Source: Phormidium tenue FACHB-1052
Lineage (GTDB): Bacteria > Cyanobacteriota > Cyanobacteriia > Phormidesmidales > Phormidesmidaceae
DNA length: 64,000 nt
Reading direction: 5' to 3'
Assembly: GCF_014696675.1 (NCBI RefSeq)
Contig: NZ_JACJQN010000001.1
Span: 682,001-746,000 of the forward strand
Positions 34,180 through 43,695 of this stretch are shown one piece after another. The position numbers and the translations under genes are program-made. The notes under the pieces were generated by a model. It was not told the DNA's origin, ran no database searches, and saw only the letters and a program-made list of their open reading frames with translations. How positions within the stretch are numbered: the stretch's first letter is position 1; each line of letters starts with the position of its first letter.

Positions 34180-35220
34180 TTATCCACCTACCTGCTCTAC
34201 CCAATCCAGCGCTCGGTTCCATGCCCACCAGGGGTCGCTGTCCCCAGCTTGGCGTTGACCGGCGCTGCTGTTGTAGTAGCCCACGTGGCCGCCGAACTCG
34301 GTTAGCACCAAGTCAATCTTGGGGTTGGCTGCGCAAACATTATTTAAGTCGGGGATGATTTCGGGGCTGAATAGAGGGTCATCGGCGGCATAGAGAATCA
34401 GAGTGGGAATCGTCAGTTCGGCCATAAACGGGAGCGGACTGCTGGCGTTGTAGTAGTCTTCGACTGAAGCAAACCCCAGGCGAGGAATCACCAACTCGTG
34501 GTCAAAGCCCCAGATGCTGTTGGCGCGATCGATCGCAGCTAGGTCAAAGTGGTCGGGATGGGCCTGGTAGAGACGCTGGGCTAGGCGCTTGAGTTCGGCG
34601 GCGATCGATCGCTCTAAAAATTTGCCCAGCGGGTCAGCGCTCAGGTAGCGCAGCGATCGATTTGAGTCGAGGCTGGGGCAGACCACCACGACTCCGGCAA
34701 TGTCTCCCGGCACTAAACCGCTGTCGGCGGGCAGTTGCATGGCCGCTTTAGCCCCCCACAGCGCCAGTTGCCCGCTGAGGGAATAGCCCATGAACCAGAA
34801 GGGCGGTGCACAGCCCAGCGCCTTGGCCTGGGCGGCTAGGGCTACATAGTCATCCCCTTCGTAGATGCCATCGGAGGTGAGGGTGGGCGAGAGGTCGGCA
34901 GTTTTGCCGTGGGCGCGCCAGTCAAACACCACCAGGCCATAGCCCCGATGGTGGGCTTTGCGGCCCAAAATATCGAGCTGCCACTGATCGTCGAGGCTGC
35001 CGGTAATGCCGTAAGTGGCGATAATGGTGCCCTTCGAGCGGTTGGGCGTTGTCCAGCGACCAAAGATCGGCACCTCCCCCTGGCCTGTGAAAATATGGTC
35101 TTGGTAGGAGACGGGCGATAGGTCAATGCTTTGGGGCCAGGTTTGGCTCGACACCAGGGCGGTATAGAGGGTCATGGCCAGGCCATTCTGCAAAAACCAA
35201 GGGGGCACATAGGGGGGCAT
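34180..35220 (-). CDS. alpha/beta hydrolase (YheT/COG0429-like)
   Basis: Serine hydrolase fold of the YheT group. The nucleophile elbow is WFMGYSLSGQLAL, the acid is in ILYAADDPLFSP and the histidine in EFGGHVGYY. The N-terminal region has RWTTPNRSKGTIIATYGITG and VVFDWRAHGKT. 346 residues, no signal peptide. Substrate unknown; related proteins act on esters or lipids. It is divergent from bvdR by about 110 bases. Confidence 0.87.
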   Translation of the reverse strand: MPPYVPPWFLQNGLAMTLYTALVSSQTWPQSIDLSPVSYQDHIFTGQGEVPIFGRWTTPNRSKGTIIATYGITGSLDDQWQLDILGRKAHHRGYGLVVFDWRAHGKTADLSPTLTSDGIYEGDDYVALAAQAKALGCAPPFWFMGYSLSGQLALWGAKAAMQLPADSGLVPGDIAGVVVVCPSLDSNRSLRYLSADPLGKFLERSIAAELKRLAQRLYQAHPDHFDLAAIDRANSIWGFDHELVIPRLGFASVEDYYNASSPLPFMAELTIPTLILYAADDPLFSPEIIPDLNNVCAANPKIDLVLTEFGGHVGYYNSSAGQRQAGDSDPWWAWNRALDWVEQVGG

Positions 35221-35329
35221 AGGGACGGGCTGATACTGCCTTCAGCATTCCAGAGAACCCGTTGTAGCACCATCCCCCCGCTGGAGAAAAACGTACTATG
35301 GCGGTGGCGATATAGCTGAGGAACGGGTG

Positions 35330-36379
35330 ATGGCAACCCCTAAGGTCAAGGGCGATCGGGTGCGGGTCGGTATGGTCGGCACGGGCTTTGTAGCGCGGCT
35401 GCGGGCCGAGGCGCTGCGGGGAAGCGATCGCGCCTCCTTGGTCGCCGTAGCTGGCCACAACACCGCCGACACCCAAGCCTTTGCCTCGCAGTACAACGCT
35501 GTCTCTGTGGATGACTGGAAAGCCCTAGTCGATCGCTCTGACCTAGATCTAATCATGGTCTGCCATATCAACCGCGACCACAGCACTGTCACCGCCGCTG
35601 CCCTAGAGGCCAACCACCACGTGGTGGTGGAGTATCCCCTAGCGCTGAGGGCCGACAAAGCTCAGCCCCTGCTCACCCTGGCTCAGGAGAAGCAGCGCCT
35701 GCTGCATGTCGAGCATATCGAGCTGCTGGGGGGCACTCATTTGGCAGCAAAAGCTAATTTGGGGGCGATCGGTCAGCCCTTCTACACCCGCTACTGCACC
35801 CTGGCCTCTCGCCGCCCTGCTCCTGCCGCCTGGACTTACTGCCCTGAGCTGTTTGGCTTTCCGTTAGTGGGGGCACTGTCGCGCCTGCACCGGCTGATCG
35901 ACTGCTTTGGCCCGGTGGCGCGGGTCTACTGCCAAAACCACTACGGCAGCCTCACCCCCGGCCCTGAGGGGATGACCTGCTACACCACCTGCCTCTGCAC
36001 CGCCCAGCTCACCTTTATTTCGGGGCTAATCGCTGAGGTTACCTACGGCAAGGGCGAGGCTCTTTGGCAGGCGACGCGGCGGCTAGAGGTGCTCGGCAGC
36101 GACGGCTCACTTTGTCTGGACGGCGATCAGGGTACTCTGACTGACGCCCAAGGCACGCGTGCTGTAGAGGTCGGCTCCCGCCGGGGATTGTTTGCGGCTG
36201 ACACGGCCCAGGTGATCGAGCACCTACTCACCGGGCAGGCGCTGTACTGCACACCCGAAGCCAGTTTATATACCTTACAGGTGGCGACTGCTGCCCAGCG
36301 ATCGGCGGCGACGGAGGGCGTGATCGAGGTTGCCGCGCCTATGCCACCGTATAGCCCGCCTTCTGAATTGCCTCGGTAA
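35330..36379 (+). CDS. bvdR: biliverdin reductase BvdR
   Basis: Gfo/Idh/MocA-fold enzyme that reduces biliverdin IXalpha to bilirubin with NADPH; in Synechocystis (Slr1784) it affects phycobilisome assembly. The Rossmann motif is VRVGMVGTGFVARLRAEAL. The match to Slr1784 is clear in VVEYPLALRADKAQPLL, LLHVEHIELLGGTH, GFPLVGALSRLHRL and VGSRRGLFAADTAQV. The ATG at 35330 has GAGGAA upstream; a GTG sits one codon earlier. 349 residues. The last 13 codons overlap the convergent HMA gene by 41 bases. No heme oxygenase or bilin synthesis gene is adjacent. Confidence 0.9.
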   Translation: MATPKVKGDRVRVGMVGTGFVARLRAEALRGSDRASLVAVAGHNTADTQAFASQYNAVSVDDWKALVDRSDLDLIMVCHINRDHSTVTAAALEANHHVVVEYPLALRADKAQPLLTLAQEKQRLLHVEHIELLGGTHLAAKANLGAIGQPFYTRYCTLASRRPAPAAWTYCPELFGFPLVGALSRLHRLIDCFGPVARVYCQNHYGSLTPGPEGMTCYTTCLCTAQLTFISGLIAEVTYGKGEALWQATRRLEVLGSDGSLCLDGDQGTLTDAQGTRAVEVGSRRGLFAADTAQVIEHLLTGQALYCTPEASLYTLQVATAAQRSAATEGVIEVAAPMPPYSPPSELPR

Positions 36380-36536
36380 GCGCCTCGGCGGTCACGCTGG
36401 CGGTAATGTCTACTGCCTTAGACGCGAGGTCGGTTTTGACCTCAGCGCTGGGGTCAACAGCCTGCACGGCTTGGGTAATGGTGCTGACGCAGGCGCCGCA
36501 GGCCATATCGGGCACGGTCACAGAAAGGGTGGTCAT
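36339..36536 (-). CDS. heavy-metal-associated (HMA) domain protein, copper-chaperone-like
   Basis: A 65-residue ferredoxin-fold metal carrier. The metal-binding motif is CGAC in VPDMACGACVSTITQAV. The C-terminus GYTVA is typical of Atx1/CopZ-type domains. Cyanobacterial Atx1 passes copper to P-type ATPases for the thylakoid. No metal ATPase is nearby. Its 3' end overlaps the bvdR coding end by 41 bases on the opposite strand. Confidence 0.9.
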   Translation of the reverse strand: MTTLSVTVPDMACGACVSTITQAVQAVDPSAEVKTDLASKAVDITASVTAEALTEAIQKAGYTVA

Positions 36537-36832
36537 AGGAATTGGTCTAGGAAATTAGAGGACTCAATCACTGTAGGCCATGGGCATTGGCACGGGGCGA
36601 CGTTCGGCTTTTGGTCTGCTAGGGCGATCGCCGTTCCCACCCCCGTGCGATCGCCTCTGCGGGCTGTTTGGCCCTAACCAAATCGGGTTCACGAGCAAGG
36701 CTGTCGCGCTGTTATTCTCCCCACTCGGTTGACAGCAGCGCTAAGGTTGATCAGATGATTTGGTAGCGTTGATGACGGCGGGGCATAAACCCCCTTGGAA
36801 TCATAGGTCAGCAAACGGGAGCGATAACTACT

Positions 36833-38014
36833 ATGACCGCATGTGAGTACAGGCCCGGTTTAGAGGGTGTACCGGCCACCCAGTCGAGCATTAGCTATGT
36901 GGATGGCCAGGCGGGAATCTTGGAGTATCGCGGCATTCCCATTGAAGAGTTGGCCCAGCGGGGCACCTTTCTCGAAACGGCTTACCTGTTGATTTGGGGC
37001 GGGCTGCCCTCCAAGCCAGAGCTGGAAGCGTTTGAGTACGAAATTCGCTACCACCGCCGCCTCAAGTACCGCATCCGCGACATGATGAAGTGCTTCCCCG
37101 AGAGCGGCCACCCGATGGATGCCCTGCAAGCCTGCGCGGCGGCCTTAGGCCTGTTTTACTCGCGCCGGGCGTTGGATAATCCGGTCTACATTCAGCAAGC
37201 GGTAGTTCGGCTGCTGGCCAAAATTCCTACCATGGTGGCGGCGTTTCAGCTAATGCGTAAGGGCAACGACCCGGTGCAGCCCCGCGACGACCTCAACTAC
37301 TCCGCCAACTTTCTCTACATGCTCAACGAGCGCGAGCCCGACCCCCTGGCGGCGCGGATCTTTGATATCTGCCTCACCCTCCACGCTGAGCACACCATCA
37401 ACGCCTCCACCTTTTCGGCCATGGTGACGGCCTCGACCTTGACTGATCCCTACGCAGTAGTGGCCTCGGCGGTGGGCACCCTGGCGGGGCCGCTCCACGG
37501 CGGAGCCAACGAGGAGGTGATCGACATGCTCGAGGAGATTGGCTCAGTCGGAAATGTGCGCCCCTACGTGGAGCGCTGCATTGCCGAAAAGTCTAAGATC
37601 ATGGGCTTTGGCCACCGGGTCTACAAGGTCAAAGATCCCCGCGCCACGATTTTGCAAGGGCTGGCCGAGCAGCTATTTGCCAAGTTTGGCCAAGACGAGT
37701 ACTACGCGATCGCCCTAGAGATGGAGCTGGCCGTCTCCGAAAAGCTCGGCGCTAAGGGCATTTACCCCAACGTTGACTTCTACTCGGGGCTGGTTTACCG
37801 CAAGCTGGGCATTCCGACCGATCTGTTTACGCCGATCTTTGCGATCGCCCGCGTGGCTGGCTGGCTGGCCCACTGGAAAGAGCAGCTCGGTGAAAACCGC
37901 ATCTTCCGCCCCACCCAGATCTACACTGGCCCCCACAGTCAGGCCTATGTTGACCTGGCCAACCGCCCCCACATCTGGGATAAACAGGGTTTTTCGGTGT
38001 CGCTACCCTCCTAA
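36833..38014 (+). CDS. gltA: citrate synthase
   Basis: Condenses acetyl-CoA and oxaloacetate to citrate. The catalytic region is intact: LHAEHTINASTF, GPLHGGANEEV and GFGHRVYKVKDPRA. The N-terminal part shows QSSISYVDGQAGILEYRGIP, the short prokaryotic type. 393 residues, normal. It is monocistronic, with a downstream terminator 84 bases after the stop. Confidence 0.96.
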   Translation: MTACEYRPGLEGVPATQSSISYVDGQAGILEYRGIPIEELAQRGTFLETAYLLIWGGLPSKPELEAFEYEIRYHRRLKYRIRDMMKCFPESGHPMDALQACAAALGLFYSRRALDNPVYIQQAVVRLLAKIPTMVAAFQLMRKGNDPVQPRDDLNYSANFLYMLNEREPDPLAARIFDICLTLHAEHTINASTFSAMVTASTLTDPYAVVASAVGTLAGPLHGGANEEVIDMLEEIGSVGNVRPYVERCIAEKSKIMGFGHRVYKVKDPRATILQGLAEQLFAKFGQDEYYAIALEMELAVSEKLGAKGIYPNVDFYSGLVYRKLGIPTDLFTPIFAIARVAGWLAHWKEQLGENRIFRPTQIYTGPHSQAYVDLANRPHIWDKQGFSVSLPS

Positions 38015-38366
38015 TTGACCACTGATGGGTCAGACCCCCCTGGGCACTCTTCTCCCCTGAGCAGATTATTGATCTAGTGACGATTTTCAGGAACTCCTGC
38101 CCCTCTGGCGCTTGCGCTGGGGGGCTTTTGTTTGGGGATGTCACAGACGGGTTTCCAGGTGCGAGGGATACAGTGAACTGCCTTCCACCTCGCACCGTAC
38201 AGCTTGAACCCCTCACAGGCCACCCCAACCGGCTTTTCAATCCCTTCCCGCCAAAACTTCCTATGAATCCCATCTGCCCGGCTCGGTGGATGGGGGAAGA
38301 TGGCGGTAGAATCTAAAGTGTTTTCTCTTTGCCAGAGTTAACTGTACCGTTGCGAAGGACCAGCCC
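38015..38366 (+). other. gltA-ndhA intergenic region
   Basis: Holds the gltA terminator at 38099-38129 and, farther on, the presumed promoter region of the ndhAIGE operon. No further gene is visible. A plus-strand open frame across 38077-38316 includes the terminator and is not believed. Confidence 0.6.
38099..38129 (+). terminator. gltA terminator
   Basis: GCCCC/GGGGC stem with a mismatch and a terminal CGC-TT-GCG tip, followed by TTTTGTTT. Confidence 0.75.
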
Positions 38367-39485
38367 ATGAACCAAGGAATTGACCTACGGGGTAGCTTCG
38401 TTGATGCCCTCGTCGACCTGGGGGTGCCCACTGGGGCTGCTAAAGCTCTGTGGCTGCCGCTGCCGATGGTGGTCATTTTAGTGGGGGCCACGGTCAGTAT
38501 TTTTGTGACGGTATGGCTAGAGCGCAAGATTTCTGCCGCCGCTCAGCAGCGAATTGGGCCTGAGTTCGCCGGGCCGCTGGGCACCCTGCAGGCCGCTGCC
38601 GACGGCATCAAACTGATCTTTAAAGAAGACATCACCCCCGCCAAGGCCGACCCAATTTTGTTTACGCTGGGGCCTGCGATCGTGGTGATCCCAGTGTTTT
38701 TGTCGTACCTAATTGTGCCCTTTGGCCAAAATCTGGTGATCACCGACATCGGTGTCGGCATCTTTCTGTGGATTGCCCTCTCCAGCATTGCCCCGATCGG
38801 CCTGCTAATGTCGGGCTACTCCTCCAACAACAAGTACTCCCTACTGGGGGGCTTGCGGGCAGCGGCCCAGTCGATCAGCTACGAAATTCCCATGGCGCTG
38901 GCGGTGCTGGCGGTGGTGCTGATGTCCAACAGCCTGAGCACCATTGACATTGTCAATCAGCAGTCGGGCTACGGCATTTTAGGGTGGAATATCTGGCGGC
39001 AGCCCGCTGGCTTCTTAATTTTTTGGATTGCCGCCCTGGCGGAGTGCGAGCGTCTGCCCTTTGACCTGCCAGAGGCGGAGGAAGAGCTGGTAGCGGGCTA
39101 TCAAACCGAATACACGGGTATGAAGTTTGGCCTCTTCTACGTCGGCTCCTACGTCAACCTGGTGTTGTCGGCGCTGATCGTCTCGATTTTGTACCTGGGC
39201 GGTTGGGAATCTCCCATCTCGGTGAGCTGGTTAGCTAGTCTGGTCGGGGTCAGCGAGACTACGCCCTGGCTTCAGGTCATCACCGCTTCGCTGGGCATCG
39301 TAATGACCCTATTCAAGGCCTACGCCCTAGTGTTCATTGCAGTGCTGCTGCGATGGACCGTGCCCCGCGTTCGCATTGACCAGCTGCTTGACTTTGGCTG
39401 GAAGTTTCTACTGCCGGTGGCGCTGGTCAATCTGTTGTTGACCGCCGCTCTTAAGCTGGCGTTTCCGGCTGCCTTTGGTGGCTAG
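38367..39485 (+). CDS. ndhA: NDH-1 subunit NdhA (NuoH homologue)
   Basis: Membrane-arm subunit of the cyanobacterial NDH-1 complex for respiration, cyclic electron flow and CO2 uptake, forming the entry to the quinone cavity. About eight hydrophobic helices are present. Family motifs include [40 protein letters not shown] (both near 20 residues) and a C-terminal [18 protein letters not shown]. 372 residues, as in other cyanobacteria. It starts the ndhA-ndhI-ndhG-ndhE operon. Confidence 0.97.
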   Translation: MNQGIDLRGSFVDALVDLGVPTGAAKALWLPLPMVVILVGATVSIFVTVWLERKISAAAQQRIGPEFAGPLGTLQAAADGIKLIFKEDITPAKADPILFTLGPAIVVIPVFLSYLIVPFGQNLVITDIGVGIFLWIALSSIAPIGLLMSGYSSNNKYSLLGGLRAAAQSISYEIPMALAVLAVVLMSNSLSTIDIVNQQSGYGILGWNIWRQPAGFLIFWIAALAECERLPFDLPEAEEELVAGYQTEYTGMKFGLFYVGSYVNLVLSALIVSILYLGGWESPISVSWLASLVGVSETTPWLQVITASLGIVMTLFKAYALVFIAVLLRWTVPRVRIDQLLDFGWKFLLPVALVNLLLTAALKLAFPAAFGG

Positions 39486-39589
39486 CTGAGAAGGCTTGCC
39501 TTACCCTTTAGATAAGTGGCTGCTGGTGGCTAACCCCTGCTGAACGCTCAACCTCATCGACAATCTGTACCACTGCGGAGGTCTTCCCC

Positions 39590-40228
39590 ATGCTGGGTTT
39601 TCTCAAACAAGTCGGCGATTATGCCAAAGAGAGCTTACAGGCGGCCAAGTATATCGGCCAGGGGCTCTCTGTAACCTTTGACCACATGAGCCGCCGCCCG
39701 GTAACAGTGCAATACCCCTACGAGAAACTGATCCCCTCAGAGCGGTTTCGGGGGCGCATTCACTTTGAGTTTGACAAGTGCATCGCCTGCGAGGTGTGCG
39801 TGCGGGTGTGCCCCATCAACCTGCCCGTGGTCGATTGGGAATTTGATAAGGCGACCAAGAAAAAAGACCTGAAGCATTACAGCATTGACTTTGGGGTCTG
39901 CATTTTCTGCGGCAACTGCGTGGAGTATTGCCCCACTAACTGTTTGTCGATGACCGAAGAGTATGAGCTGGCTGTCTATGAGCGCCACGAGCTGAACTAC
40001 GACAACGTAGCCCTGGGTCGTTTGCCCTACAAGGTCACCCAAGACTCGATGGTTACCCCTCTGCGAGAGCTGGCCTATCTGCCTCAGGGCGTGATGGATC
40101 CTCACGATCTGCCGATCAATGCTCGGCGGGCGGGCCAAATGCCTCAAGAAATTTTGGAGGCGGCTCAAAAAGAAGTCAAAACGGCTGAAGGCGAAGCTAA
40201 GGCCAGCGAAGCCAAGCCCAAGGAGTAA
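39590..40228 (+). CDS. ndhI: NDH-1 subunit NdhI (two 4Fe-4S clusters)
   Basis: Ferredoxin-like electron carrier subunit that passes electrons toward plastoquinone. Two cluster motifs are visible: Cys64, 67, 70, 74 ([11 protein letters not shown]) and Cys104, 107, 110, 114 ([11 protein letters not shown]). The C-terminal ~25 residues are Ala/Lys/Glu-rich and variable. 212 residues. It is 104 bases downstream of ndhA with GGAGG before the ATG. Confidence 0.97.
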   Translation: MLGFLKQVGDYAKESLQAAKYIGQGLSVTFDHMSRRPVTVQYPYEKLIPSERFRGRIHFEFDKCIACEVCVRVCPINLPVVDWEFDKATKKKDLKHYSIDFGVCIFCGNCVEYCPTNCLSMTEEYELAVYERHELNYDNVALGRLPYKVTQDSMVTPLRELAYLPQGVMDPHDLPINARRAGQMPQEILEAAQKEVKTAEGEAKASEAKPKE

Positions 40229-40311
40229 TACACCCGTTAGGGTTCCGTGGTACATTCGCCTAAGCTAAGACCACGGCTGCGATCGCTCAATGTTTATCAG
40301 GAGTCAAGACT

Positions 40312-40923
40312 GTGACGCTAGCGGAAGGGGTACAACTCGTTGCCTTTGGCATACTGGTGGCGATGACGCTGGGGGGTGCCCTGGGTGTCGTGCTGTTAGA
40401 CAACATTGTCTACTCGGCGTTTTTGCTGGGGGGCGTGTTTACCAGCATGTCGGGCCTTTACATCTTGCTCAATGCGGGGTTTGTAGCCGCCGCTCAGGTA
40501 CTGGTGTACGTGGGTGCTGTCAGCGTGCTGATTTTGTTTGGGATCATGCTGGTAAACAAAGAACAGCAGTTCGCCCCCATCAAGCAGGCCTGGGTGGGCA
40601 AGATCGCCACAGCCGGAGTTTGTGTTGGTCTGTTTGCGCTGCTGACAACCTCAACCCTAAACACGCCTTGGGCTATTTCTACCGAAGTGCCCCAGGGTGA
40701 GAATGCCACTGTCGCCATTGGTATTCACTTCTTTACCGACTATCTGCTGCCCTTTGAGCTGGCTTCGGTGCTGCTGCTGATTGCGCTGATTGGGGCGATC
40801 GTGCTGGCCCGCCGCGAGCTGATTCCTGACGTGGCTCCTGGGGAGGCTGCCTCCGAGGCATTGCAGCTGCCAGAGCGGCCTCGCGAACTGGTGTCGTCGA
40901 TGGCAAGCCCAGAGTCTGACTAG
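40312..40923 (+). CDS. ndhG: NDH-1 subunit NdhG (NuoJ homologue)
   Basis: Membrane subunit of the proton-translocating arm. Five hydrophobic helices, with AAQVLVYVGAVSVLILFGIML, the conserved pi-bulge helix. The start is GTG at 40312, supported by CAGGAG 7 bases upstream. 203 residues. Third gene of the ndh operon. Confidence 0.96.
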   Translation: MTLAEGVQLVAFGILVAMTLGGALGVVLLDNIVYSAFLLGGVFTSMSGLYILLNAGFVAAAQVLVYVGAVSVLILFGIMLVNKEQQFAPIKQAWVGKIATAGVCVGLFALLTTSTLNTPWAISTEVPQGENATVAIGIHFFTDYLLPFELASVLLLIALIGAIVLARRELIPDVAPGEAASEALQLPERPRELVSSMASPESD

Positions 40924-41012
40924 ACCTCTATTTGGCGGCCTTGGCAGGATGAGGAACTGCCGCTTGAGGCTCAAAACTGTTGTTCGGGATTAGAACGGAT
41001 TCTTCTTCAGCC

Positions 41013-41318
41013 ATGCAACTAGAGTATTTTCTGCTTACTGCCGCTGCCCTGTTCTGTATCGGCATCTATGGCTTGGTTAACAGCCGCAACGTGATTCGCG
41101 TGCTGATGTCCATTGAGCTGATGCTAAATGCCGTCAACCTAAACCTGCTAGCGTTTTCAAACTACCTTGACCCGGTGGGAATCAACGGTCAGGTGTTTGC
41201 AGTGTTTGTGATTAGTATTGCAGCCGCAGAGGCGGCGGTGGGCTTAGCCATTGTGCTGTCGATCTATCGCAACCGTGACACCGTCGATATGGAGCAGTTC
41301 AACCTGCTCAAGTGGTAG
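41013..41318 (+). CDS. ndhE: NDH-1 subunit NdhE (NuoK homologue)
   Basis: Small three-helix antiporter-like subunit. The ATG at 41013 gives [20 protein letters not shown] and 101 residues, the standard length; an in-frame start at 40980 adds an unlikely hydrophilic leader. Conserved glutamates are in [15 protein letters not shown] and [13 protein letters not shown]. It ends the operon, with a strong terminator 26 bases later. Confidence 0.97.
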   Translation: MQLEYFLLTAAALFCIGIYGLVNSRNVIRVLMSIELMLNAVNLNLLAFSNYLDPVGINGQVFAVFVISIAAAEAAVGLAIVLSIYRNRDTVDMEQFNLLKW

Positions 41319-41344
41319 GACTACCGAAGCGTAAGAATGTCTGG

Positions 41345-41385
41345 ATTGTAGAGGGGGTGGCATTGCTCCCTCTACAATTGTTTTT
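41345..41385 (+). terminator. ndhAIGE operon terminator
   Basis: An 11-bp stem ATTGTAGAGGG/CCCTCTACAAT followed by TTGTTTTT. Classic intrinsic terminator. Confidence 0.9.
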
Positions 41386-41467
41386 AAAGCACTGGGGTGT
41401 CGCTGTCTAGGGATGCTGAAAACGGTGTGCTTTCTCGCTCTGTACTGTCAACCCACGGCATTTTGTT

Positions 41468-42388
41468 GTGCAACTTGAGCAAGTCATCATTGTCCATAAG
41501 GCTGGTAACCGGCTGAGCCAAAAGTGGGCCGAGAAGTGCGCCCACCAGCTAGAGGCCCTAGGCAGCAAGGTCTTGCGCGGCCCCAGTGGGCCTAAAGACA
41601 ACCCCTATCCGGTATTTTTGGCCTCGGTGAGTCAGCCGATTGATTTGGCCATTGTGTTTGGCGGCGACGGCACGGCGCTGACGGCGGCTCGCAACCTGGC
41701 TGCCGAGAATATCCCCATTCTCGCAGTCAATATTGGCGGTCACTTGGGATTTTTAACCGAAAGCTCTGAGGAAATGGACGACACCGAGGCGGTGTGGGAG
41801 CGGCTGCTGAGCGATCGCTTTGCCGTGCAGCGCCGCATGATGCTGCAAGCCCGCATCTACGAGGGTCATCGCACCAACCTCGACCCGGTGAGCGAGGTCT
41901 ACCTGGCTCTCAACGAAATGGCGATCAAGCCCGCTTCGCCCGATCGCATGATCACCTCCATGCTCGAAATGGAGATCGACGGTGAAGTGGTAGACCAATA
42001 CCAAGGGGATGGTCTGCTGATCAGCACCCCCACTGGCTCCACCGGCTACACCGTAGCGGCAGGCGGCCCGATTATTCACCCCGGCATGGATGCGATCGTG
42101 GTGACGCCCATTTGCCCCCTCAGTTTATCGAGTCGCCCCATTGTGCTGCCGCCCGGCTCAGTGGTCAGCGTGTGGCCCCTAGCCGACCCCGACCTCACCA
42201 CCAAGCTGTGGACTGACGGTGTGCTGGGCACCGCCATCTGGCCCGGTCAGCGGGTGGATGTGCGCAGCGCCGAGGCCATGGCCCAGTTCATTATTTTAAG
42301 ACAAGACCATTCCTACTACGGCACCCTGCGCAACAAGCTCAACTGGGCAGGCACCCGCGTCAACTATGTGAACAACCATAGAAACTAG
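41468..42388 (+). CDS. nadK: NAD kinase
   Basis: Makes NADP from NAD. The family motif is FGGDGTALTAARNL; the second signature is DGLLISTPTGSTGYTVAAGGPI (core GSTGYT). 306 residues, matching the cyanobacterial NadK that is paired with a longer paralogue elsewhere. The start is a GTG at 41468 (MQLEQVIIVHKAGN). It lies 149 bases after ndhE beyond the terminator, so has its own promoter. The stop overlaps the convergent nuclease-like gene by 4 bases. Confidence 0.95.
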   Translation: MQLEQVIIVHKAGNRLSQKWAEKCAHQLEALGSKVLRGPSGPKDNPYPVFLASVSQPIDLAIVFGGDGTALTAARNLAAENIPILAVNIGGHLGFLTESSEEMDDTEAVWERLLSDRFAVQRRMMLQARIYEGHRTNLDPVSEVYLALNEMAIKPASPDRMITSMLEMEIDGEVVDQYQGDGLLISTPTGSTGYTVAAGGPIIHPGMDAIVVTPICPLSLSSRPIVLPPGSVVSVWPLADPDLTTKLWTDGVLGTAIWPGQRVDVRSAEAMAQFIILRQDHSYYGTLRNKLNWAGTRVNYVNNHRN

Positions 42389-43014
42389 GCTACAATCTCT
42401 TGCCCTAGACACTTCATTACCTGCAAGACCCGACCCAGCACATTTCGCCCCGGCAAGAGCAGCATCACATCGGACACCTCATAACGAGGTTCTGGGGTTT
42501 GAGCGAGCTTGAGGAAGGCAAAACTACTGCCATTAGTCACCAACCCATAGGTGAAGCGCTCTGTCTGTGGGCTAGCAAGCATATAACCCAACGCTTGAGG
42601 AATGGCCGTATCAATACCCAGGGCTGAGTTCTTAGCCTCAATCACTAAAATCCAAAACGAGTCTTTGACTACGAGGGCATCAATGCGGCCCCACCAAACC
42701 TGGTTGGCTTCAGTGACTTCAATTTGGACAGATTCCTCTAGCCTGACCTCAAAGGGACGGCGGTAAAACCCTGCTAGGTGCAGCAACGGCGATATAACAA
42801 TCAGCTTGATTAGCCCTTCAGAAATTTGGCCGCTGCGGGTTTGATCAAAATACTCCCGTTGCACTTGGTCTAAGTAGCGCGTTTCCTCGTCGTTTAGGCC
42901 GGGCAGATTTTGGTGCCATTCTGGGAAAAAATCCAGGTTGTCGGTCAGCTTCAGGTGCTTTGTTTCCTCCAACTCGGGCAGAGTCAGATTGCCGATCGCA
43001 ATGCTTTGTACCAT
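42385..43014 (-). CDS. PD-(D/E)XK-like protein related to type I restriction HsdR N-terminus, orphan
   Basis: 209 residues with a predicted nuclease-fold core: VWWGRIDALVVKDSFW, then ILVIEAKNSALGIDTAIPQA, giving D, E-x-K and a downstream Q, as in HsdR_N-type domains. No helicase, methylase or specificity subunit is near, so it is not a complete restriction system. Such stand-alone proteins are common in cyanobacteria and often annotated restriction endonuclease subunit R. Biochemical activity is unproven. Confidence 0.72.
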   Translation of the reverse strand: MVQSIAIGNLTLPELEETKHLKLTDNLDFFPEWHQNLPGLNDEETRYLDQVQREYFDQTRSGQISEGLIKLIVISPLLHLAGFYRRPFEVRLEESVQIEVTEANQVWWGRIDALVVKDSFWILVIEAKNSALGIDTAIPQALGYMLASPQTERFTYGLVTNGSSFAFLKLAQTPEPRYEVSDVMLLLPGRNVLGRVLQVMKCLGQEIVA

Positions 43015-43128
43015 CCCCTGACTCCTATCATTGGTTTTACGCGAGATAACTTGAGCGCAGCTTAATCTAATCCTGCCTGAAATCGCTCTCTAAGCGTTAC
43101 CTAGCTGGATGGAATAGGAAACGATCGC

Positions 43129-43419
43129 TCAAGAACTGTGGCGATCGCGATGGATATCGTAAATCGCTTTTTCCCAGCACCACTGCTCACTCTGGCTGGG
43201 GTTGCGGAGCTGTACCTGCTCGACCAGACGCTCGGCTACGGCTTGGTTGCCCCCCACCAGGCGCAGGAGCTGTCGCTGGGTGGGGCCTCGCACCGACCGG
43301 CTAGGAGCGGTGACGGTTGGCGACCGATAGGCAGCGGGCCGTCGTCGGCCCTGGCGACGATTGAGCCAGAAGATGAGGGCGATGATCAGGGCGATCGCCA
43401 GTAAAAAAGATAAATCCAT
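43129..43419 (-). CDS. small single-pass membrane protein, unknown function
   Basis: 96 residues. The N-terminus MDLSFLLAIALIIALIFWL is one membrane helix, followed by a basic segment NRRQGRRR that should stay cytoplasmic. The soluble C-terminal part has TQRQLLRLVGGNQAVAERLV and SEQWCWEKAIYDIHRDR, a pattern I have seen in conserved cyanobacterial hypothetical proteins. No known domain. The gene stands alone upstream of ycf3, in the opposite direction. Confidence 0.65.
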   Translation of the reverse strand: MDLSFLLAIALIIALIFWLNRRQGRRRPAAYRSPTVTAPSRSVRGPTQRQLLRLVGGNQAVAERLVEQVQLRNPSQSEQWCWEKAIYDIHRDRHSS

Positions 43420-43695
43420 TCCAGCGGCATAACGTGGCTATAGCTCTCAGATCCCTCAGCCAGAAGCATCCACGGCCAGTTGATTCACGCCTAGGGCCGA
43501 TTGAGCTAACTCTAGTTCTACACAAAAATGCCCTCTACCGGCAGGTAGCCCTAATGCCGCTGCCATTAAATCGCCAGGGTTTGCTAGTGTAATTTATATA
43601 TTTGTCTAGCCTAGCCCCCCGAGCTTTTGCTGCGGCAACACCACCGCCATCGGGCTTAGGTAAGCGTTAAGTCCCTCATTTGCGCGTCGCTACCC

